DNA of 64,000 bases from Microbispora amethystogenes. Its GTDB lineage: Bacteria > Actinomycetota > Actinomycetes > Streptosporangiales > Streptosporangiaceae. The notes below the pieces were generated by a model that was given only the letters and a program-made list of their open reading frames with translations, was not told where the DNA came from and made no database searches. The stretch lies in the NCBI RefSeq assembly GCF_016863015.1, contig NZ_BOOB01000036.1, positions 62,001-126,000 on the forward strand, read 5' to 3'. Below are positions 59,710 to 64,000 of this stretch, in pieces; the first letter of the stretch is position 1, and every line of letters begins with the position of its first letter. The translations under genes were made by a program, and so were the position numbers.

Positions 59710-60653
59710 CGGTGGGCGAACCTCCGGGTGAACGTGCTGTTGTGCTTCGCGGCCGGGAACATCCGGGCTCCGCGCGTCGTGCGGCTCCCGCCGAACACGC
59801 CCTTGCCGGACGCGCTCTTCCCGAACATGCCCTTCCCGCCGAGCATGCCCTTGCCGAACATGCTCTTACCGGACGTGCCCTTGCCGAACATGGCCTTTCC
59901 GCCGAAGACACCGCCGCGGCCGAACATGCTCTTCCCGAACACGCCCTTGCCGGGCGTCGTGCGGAACATCGCCGGGCGGCCGCGCATGCGGGTCTTCTTG
60001 CCGTACAGACGGATCCGCGCCGGCAGGCCGGCCTTCGCGGAGAGGCTCCGCCTGACCATCCCACCCCGCTTGCCCAGCCCGCCCGGTCTGCTCAGGAAGA
60101 TCGGCATGCCGAGCCCGGTGGTCTTCGCCGTACGGCCCCCGCCCCGGGTGACCCGGCGCAGCAGCAGCACCGCGCCCCCGGCGGCGGCGACGGCTCCGGC
60201 GGCGGCCAGGAGGTCCGGGCGGTTCCTGACCTGCTCACCGGCCCGGCCGGCCGCCTCGCGCATGTGCGGCGGGGCGGCTTCGCGCACCCGCCCGGCCACT
60301 CCGGTGGCCCTGGCCCGCGCCGCGGTCATGGTCGCGTGCACGCGCTCCTGGGCCCGCCCCTTGATGTCGGCCTTCGCGGCCAGGGCCTCGATCGTGTCGC
60401 CGAGGTCGTCGCGGGTGCGCTCGATGTCCCGGCGCACCTCCGAGATCTCGTCGTGGCCCTTCTCGTGCTCGCCGGTTCTCTTCCCCGTCTCGGTCCTCGT
60501 GTCCCTCGCCGTCTCGACGGGCTCCGGGCCGGGCCTGGCCTGCCGTACGGCGTTGAGCGACTCGGGCTCGGTGACCGGCTCTGACACGTCCTGTCTGTGC
60601 ACTCCCACGGTCCCGGCGTTGGGCCGGGCCGCACCGGGGTCGGTCTCGGTCAT
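59706..60653 (-). CDS. DUF3618 protein with MFGKG repeats
   Basis: A 315-residue protein. The DUF3618 region (about 70-110) reads ISEVRRDIERTRDDLGDTIEALAAK; a transmembrane or hydrophobic helix (about 149-164) follows. The C-terminal third (about 210-300) is rich in Gly, Lys, Phe and Met with repeats of MFGKG (GVFGKSMFGRG, KAMFGKGTSG, KSMFGKGMLGG). Highly basic and low in complexity, this tail might bind an anionic surface or nucleic acid. It overlaps the next and previous genes of the operon by 4 bp each. Confidence 0.88.
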   Translation of the reverse strand: MTETDPGAARPNAGTVGVHRQDVSEPVTEPESLNAVRQARPGPEPVETARDTRTETGKRTGEHEKGHDEISEVRRDIERTRDDLGDTIEALAAKADIKGRAQERVHATMTAARARATGVAGRVREAAPPHMREAAGRAGEQVRNRPDLLAAAGAVAAAGGAVLLLRRVTRGGGRTAKTTGLGMPIFLSRPGGLGKRGGMVRRSLSAKAGLPARIRLYGKKTRMRGRPAMFRTTPGKGVFGKSMFGRGGVFGGKAMFGKGTSGKSMFGKGMLGGKGMFGKSASGKGVFGGSRTTRGARMFPAAKHNSTFTRRFAHR

Positions 60654-61048
60654 CTGCGCGCACTCTCCTTCATGACGTCGATGTCTGCCTTGAGGCTGCG
60701 CATCGCCTCGTCGGGAGTGGGCGGCGCCGCCCGGGACATCTGCTCCTTGCCCACCAGGGCGAGCAGCCCGGCGATCGCCAGCAGCGCGGCGCCCACGATC
60801 AGCGCGGCGGCCCAGGCCGGCAGGATCAACGCGAGCGCCAGGATCGCCGTGGCCACGAGGGCACCCCCGCCGAGCAACGCGACGACGCCGGCGGCGCCGA
60901 GCAGGCCGGCGCCCATGCCGGCGCGCTTGCCCTTGCGAGTCATCTCCAGCCGCGCCAGTCGCAGTTCGTCGCGGATCAGCCGGGAGACGTCCTCGGACAA
61001 CCGGCGGACGAGATCGCCTGTGGACGGCGACTCCTTCTGGATGGTCAT
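60650..61048 (-). CDS. Phage-holin-like superfamily III membrane protein
   Basis: A 132-residue protein. DLVRRLSEDVSRLIRDELRLARLEMTRKGK is the amphipathic start. Two hydrophobic helices follow (about residues 46-70 and 77-99). It matches the actinobacterial phage_holin_3_6/DUF1469 group, common next to DUF3618 and YihY genes and not a real phage holin. It opens the operon (132 aa, DUF3618, YihY), linked by 4-bp overlaps, and probably has an envelope-stress or envelope-structure role. Confidence 0.92.
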   Translation of the reverse strand: MTIQKESPSTGDLVRRLSEDVSRLIRDELRLARLEMTRKGKRAGMGAGLLGAAGVVALLGGGALVATAILALALILPAWAAALIVGAALLAIAGLLALVGKEQMSRAAPPTPDEAMRSLKADIDVMKESARR

Positions 61049-61413
61049 GGCCTGCCTCCCTTCCAGGTTGGGAAGCGCCTACCCACAGCCAAGAGCCCTA
61101 ACCACCGCCGTCCCCGGGGTGAACGGTGAGGCCGGAACAGATGAAAGTTTCAGTTCCGTACGCACACGTTTTTTGTCACGGACCGGCAAAAGGCCAGCAA
61201 GGGGCCTCGGCTCACCGCACCGCACGGTTACAGCGTGAGGCTCCCGCAACGCGTCATTGACATACGGGGGGCCCAATCCACAATCCTGAGGTGGGAGCGC
61301 TCCCATCGTATCGGTTCAGATCCACCCCTGCCCGCATCGGCTGTCGAATCCGCTACCTGGCATTTCTTCATCCGATGCTTCCCACCCCTATTCTTTTTGG
61401 AGACCCCCCGCAA
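61049..61413. other. GH48 upstream region
   Basis: This 365-bp gap between the divergent phage-holin-like gene and the GH48 gene has no coding frame of its own. It contains the perfect CelR/CebR palindrome (61292-61305). An AT-rich stretch (GTTTTTTGTC) near 61170 may hold a divergent promoter. Nothing else is supported. Confidence 0.65.
61292..61305 (+). promoter_or_regulatory. CelR/CebR box upstream of GH48 gene
   Basis: TGGGAGCGCTCCCA is a perfect 14-bp palindrome 109 bp upstream of the GH48 start. It is identical to the operator of CelR (Thermobifida) and CebR (Streptomyces), LacI-type repressors released by cellobiose. It should put the cellulase under cellobiose induction. The regulator gene is not in the window. 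Confidence 0.93.
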
Positions 61414-63897
61414 ATGCGAACGAGAGCTCTTAGCACGGGAGCGCTCCCACGATCGCGGAGACGGATCGCCCTGCTGGCGGCCGCCACCGTGTCCGGTGGC
61501 CTCCTCGTCGGGCTGACGCAGACGCCTGCGTCCGCCGCCGTGGCCTGTGATGTCCAGTACGCGCTCAACTCCTGGGGTTCGGGCTCCGGCGGTTTCACCG
61601 CCAGCCTTGACATCAAGAACCTGGGCGACCCGATCAGCAGCTGGACGCTGAAGTTCAACTTCCCCAACGGGCAGAAGTTGTCGAACGGCTGGTCGGCGAA
61701 CTGGAGCCAGAGCGGCACGACCGTCACGGCAACGAACATGTCGTGGAACGGCAACCTCGGGTCCGGCGCGACGACCAACGTCGGGTTCCAGGGAACGTGG
61801 ACCGGCAGCAACAACAAGCCCGCCTCGTTCTCCGTCAACGGGGTGACCTGCGGGGCTACCCAGAGCCCGTCGCAGTCGCCGTCCCAGTCGCCCTCGCAGT
61901 CCCCGTCGCAGTCCCCGTCGCAGTCCCCGTCGCAGTCGCCGTCCCAGTCCCCGTCGCAGTCGCCGTCGCAGAGCCCCTCCGCGTCGCCGTCGACGAGCCC
62001 CGGGACGGACAACCAGTACGTCAAGAACTTCCTCACGATGTACAACAAGATCCACGACCCGGCCAACGGGTACTTCTCGCCGCAGGGCGTGCCGTACCAC
62101 TCGGTCGAGACGCTGCTCGTGGAGGCGCCGGACCAGGGCCACGAGACGACGTCCGAGGCCTACAGCTACTACCTGTGGCTGGAGGCGATGTACGGCAAGG
62201 TCACCGGCGACTGGTCGAAGTTCAACACCGCGTGGCAGTCGATGGAGAAGTACATCATCCCGGCGCGCGCCGACCAGCCGACCAACGACAAGTACGACCC
62301 CAGCAAGCCGGCGACGTACGCGGGTGAGTGGAACGACATCTCGGGGTACCCGTCCAAGCTGGACAGCGGCGTCAGCGTCGGCACCGACCCGATCGCGAAC
62401 GAGCTGAAGAGCGCGTACGGCACCTCCGACATCTACGGCATGCACTGGCTGCTGGACGTCGACAACACCTACGGCTTCGGCCGCTGCGGCGACGGCACCA
62501 CCAAGCCGGCGTACATCAACACCTACCAGCGCGGCCCCGAGGAGTCGGTCTTCGAGACCATCCCGCAGCCGTCCTGCGACACCTTCAAGTTCGGCGGTCC
62601 GAACGGGTTCCTCGACCTGTTCACGGGTGACGCGTCGTACGCGAAGCAGTGGAAGTACACGAACGCGCCGGACGCCGACGCCCGCGCCGTCCAGGCCGCC
62701 TACTGGGCGCTGACCTGGGCGACCGAGCAGGGCAAGCAGTCGCAGATCTCCACCTCCGTCTCGAACGCGGCGAAGATGGGCGACTACCTGCGCTACTCGA
62801 TGTACGACAAGTACTTCAAGCAGCCCAACTGCACCAGCACCTCCTGCCCTGCGGGCACCGGTAAGAACGCGTCGAACTACCTGCTGTCCTGGTACTACGC
62901 CTGGGGCGGCGCGTACGACACGTCGGCCGGCTGGGCGTGGCGCATCGGCTCCAGCCACAACCACTCGGGTTACCAGAACCCGCTGGCGGCCTGGGCGCTG
63001 TCGAACGTCAACGCGCTGAAGCCCAAGGGCTCGACCGCGGTCACCGACTGGTCGACCAGCCTCACCCGCCAGCTGCAGTTCTACAAGTGGCTGCAGTCGG
63101 CCGAGGGCGGCATCGCCGGCGGCGCGACCAACAGCTGGGAGGGCCACTACGCCGCCCCGCCGTCCGGTCTGCCGAAGTTCTTCGGCATGGCCTACGACTG
63201 GCAGCCGGTCTACCACGACCCGCCGTCCAACCAGTGGTTCGGCTTCCAGGCCTGGAGCATGGAGCGCGTGGCGGAGCTCTACTACGCCAGCGGCAACACC
63301 GACGCCAAGGCCATCCTCGACAAGTGGGTCGCCTGGGCGCTGGCCGGCACCACGGTGAACTCCGACGGCAGCTTCCAGATCCCCTCGACGCTGGTGTGGA
63401 CCGGTCAGCCGGACGCCAGCTTCAGCGGCACCGGGATGCCGCCGGCCAACTCCGGCCTGCACGTGAGCATCCGGGACTACACCGACGACATCGGCGTGGC
63501 CGGCTCCTACGCCAAGACGCTGATGTTCTACGCGGCCAAGTCGGGCAACGCCCAGGCCAAGGCCACGGCCAAGGCTCTCCTGGACGGCATCTGGAAGAAC
63601 AACCAGGACGCCAAGGGCGTGTCGGTCAACGAGACCAAGGCCGACTACAACCGCCTCGACGACCCGATCTACGTCCCGTCCGGCTGGAGCGGCAAGATGC
63701 CGAACGGCGACCCGATCAACAGCAACTCGACCTTCATCTCCATCCGGTCCTGGTACAAGAACGACCCGGACTGGCCGAAGGTCCAGTCGTACCTGAACGG
63801 CGGCTCCGCGCCGGTCTTCCGCTACCACCGCTTCTGGGCGCAGACCGACGTCGCCACCGCTCTCGGACAGTACGGCCTGCTCTTCCCGAATGGCTGA
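61414..63897 (+). CDS. Secreted GH48 cellulase with N-terminal CBM2
   Basis: An 827-residue exported enzyme from ATG 61414 behind GGAGA. The signal peptide runs to about residue 42 (ASAA). CBM2 (about 45-145) has CDVQYALNSWGSG, ISSWTLKFNFPNGQ and NMSWNGNLGSG. A QSPS repeat linker (about 150-190) precedes the GH48 catalytic domain: VETLLVEAPDQGHETTSEAYSYYLWLEA with the likely catalytic Glu in TSEA, INTYQRGPEESVFETIPQP, FGFQAWSMERVAELYYASGN and a C-terminal YHRFWAQTDVATALGQYG. GH48 enzymes are processive, reducing-end cellobiohydrolases or exoglucanases. Two CelR/CebR boxes indicate cellobiose-controlled expression. Confidence 0.96.
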   Translation: MRTRALSTGALPRSRRRIALLAAATVSGGLLVGLTQTPASAAVACDVQYALNSWGSGSGGFTASLDIKNLGDPISSWTLKFNFPNGQKLSNGWSANWSQSGTTVTATNMSWNGNLGSGATTNVGFQGTWTGSNNKPASFSVNGVTCGATQSPSQSPSQSPSQSPSQSPSQSPSQSPSQSPSQSPSQSPSASPSTSPGTDNQYVKNFLTMYNKIHDPANGYFSPQGVPYHSVETLLVEAPDQGHETTSEAYSYYLWLEAMYGKVTGDWSKFNTAWQSMEKYIIPARADQPTNDKYDPSKPATYAGEWNDISGYPSKLDSGVSVGTDPIANELKSAYGTSDIYGMHWLLDVDNTYGFGRCGDGTTKPAYINTYQRGPEESVFETIPQPSCDTFKFGGPNGFLDLFTGDASYAKQWKYTNAPDADARAVQAAYWALTWATEQGKQSQISTSVSNAAKMGDYLRYSMYDKYFKQPNCTSTSCPAGTGKNASNYLLSWYYAWGGAYDTSAGWAWRIGSSHNHSGYQNPLAAWALSNVNALKPKGSTAVTDWSTSLTRQLQFYKWLQSAEGGIAGGATNSWEGHYAAPPSGLPKFFGMAYDWQPVYHDPPSNQWFGFQAWSMERVAELYYASGNTDAKAILDKWVAWALAGTTVNSDGSFQIPSTLVWTGQPDASFSGTGMPPANSGLHVSIRDYTDDIGVAGSYAKTLMFYAAKSGNAQAKATAKALLDGIWKNNQDAKGVSVNETKADYNRLDDPIYVPSGWSGKMPNGDPINSNSTFISIRSWYKNDPDWPKVQSYLNGGSAPVFRYHRFWAQTDVATALGQYGLLFPNG
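61436..61449 (+). promoter_or_regulatory. Second CelR/CebR box inside the GH48 signal-peptide codons
   Basis: CGGGAGCGCTCCCA differs from the consensus TGGGAGCGCTCCCA by one base and lies 22-36 bp into the coding sequence. It is 144 bp from the first site. Two sites could allow repression by looping or roadblock. Its codons encode TGALPR in the signal region, so the site may be under dual selection. Confidence 0.75.
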
Positions 63898-63913
63898 GCA
63901 CGCCCTGTAGACC

Positions 63914-63990
63914 GGGGTGCGGTGTCGCCTGACCCTTCACCGCACCCCCAGTAAGCCGGGGCGCGGCGGCGCCTGACCCGCCGCCGCGCC
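63914..63990 (+). terminator. Two tandem hairpin terminators after the GH48 gene
   Basis: GGGGTGCGGTG/CACCGCACCCC (63914-63924, 63938-63948) is a perfect 11-bp stem. GGCGCGGCGGCG/CGCCGCCGCGCC (63960-63971, 63979-63990) is a perfect 12-bp stem. They lie 17 and 63 bp after the GH48 stop. Both loops contain CCTGACC, so the second may have arisen by duplication. They should block read-through beyond the window. Confidence 0.8.
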
Positions 63991-64000
63991 ACCGATCCCC

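Noticed and set aside
60650-61048. Prophage holin
   Set aside because: The phage_holin_3_6-like name is a family label; the gene sits in a common actinobacterial envelope operon and no other phage gene is present.
61228-63828. An 866-codon open frame antisense to the GH48 gene
   Set aside because: GH48 is unmistakable on the plus strand; the antisense translation is Val/Arg/Gly-rich with no known domain.

Overview
The window is about 64 kb of very GC-rich chromosome with strong third-position GC bias, many GTG starts and 4-bp ATGA/GTGA overlaps. A complete conservon (sensor-like ATPase, roadblock, DUF742, GTPase, P450), the actinobacterial alpha-maltose-1-phosphate synthase/glgC pair, CelR/CebR-type operators, a B12 riboswitch on an aerobic ribonucleotide reductase and CBM2/GH48 cellulolytic genes all point to a filamentous actinomycete. 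Streptosporangiales is my best guess. No plasmid, prophage, insertion sequence or CRISPR signature was seen; apart from one possibly acquired three-gene cassette the region looks like ordinary chromosome.

1-14.5 kb: the 3' end of a secreted carbohydrate-binding protein, the divergent glgM/glgC pair, an Rv1733c-like membrane protein, an enoyl-CoA hydratase, a DUF5685 protein with an extreme Cys-rich tail, an MscS channel, nrdB-nrdA under a cobalamin riboswitch, an orphan TctC lipoprotein, a GNAT remnant, glmS with a small upstream partner, and a PfpI-like protein. 14.6-15.5 kb: tRNA-Gly(GCC) and tRNA-Val(GAC), then a gene-free stretch with a five-unit 20-bp tandem repeat and a large hairpin. 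15.5-28 kb: a helical protein and a molybdopterin oxidoreductase lacking N-terminal Fe-S cysteines, an APH-type kinase, lacI-rbsK with an operator, a CbiX-like protein, DUF2203, VOC, an XRE/MFS divergent pair and gdhA.

28-44.6 kb: a GNAT, a secreted PQQ sugar dehydrogenase carrying CBM2, a DUF2079 membrane protein, two large uncharacterised proteins, the conservon cvnABCDE with a CYP157-like P450, an aldo/keto reductase, a GNAT, a lipoprotein esterase and PolX. 44.6-57 kb: YCII, an XRE-DUF5753 regulator, a WS/DGAT acyltransferase, TetR, a DUF485/acetate symporter pair, and then an ArsR / coiled-coil membrane / TIKI-TraB-like operon with two matched palindromic operators. Next comes a LytS-LytTR-small subunit-symporter operon, which couples a two-component system to what is probably a monocarboxylate transporter.

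57-64 kb: a HIT protein, a secreted phospholipase A2, a YihY/DUF3618/holin-like envelope operon, and a secreted GH48 cellulase with two CelR/CebR boxes (one inside its signal-peptide codons) and two tandem terminators. The strongest leads for something undescribed are the ArsR-TIKI operon (50.8-52.3 kb), the Cys-tailed DUF5685 protein, the cysteine-less molybdoenzyme and the repeat/hairpin locus beside the tRNAs.
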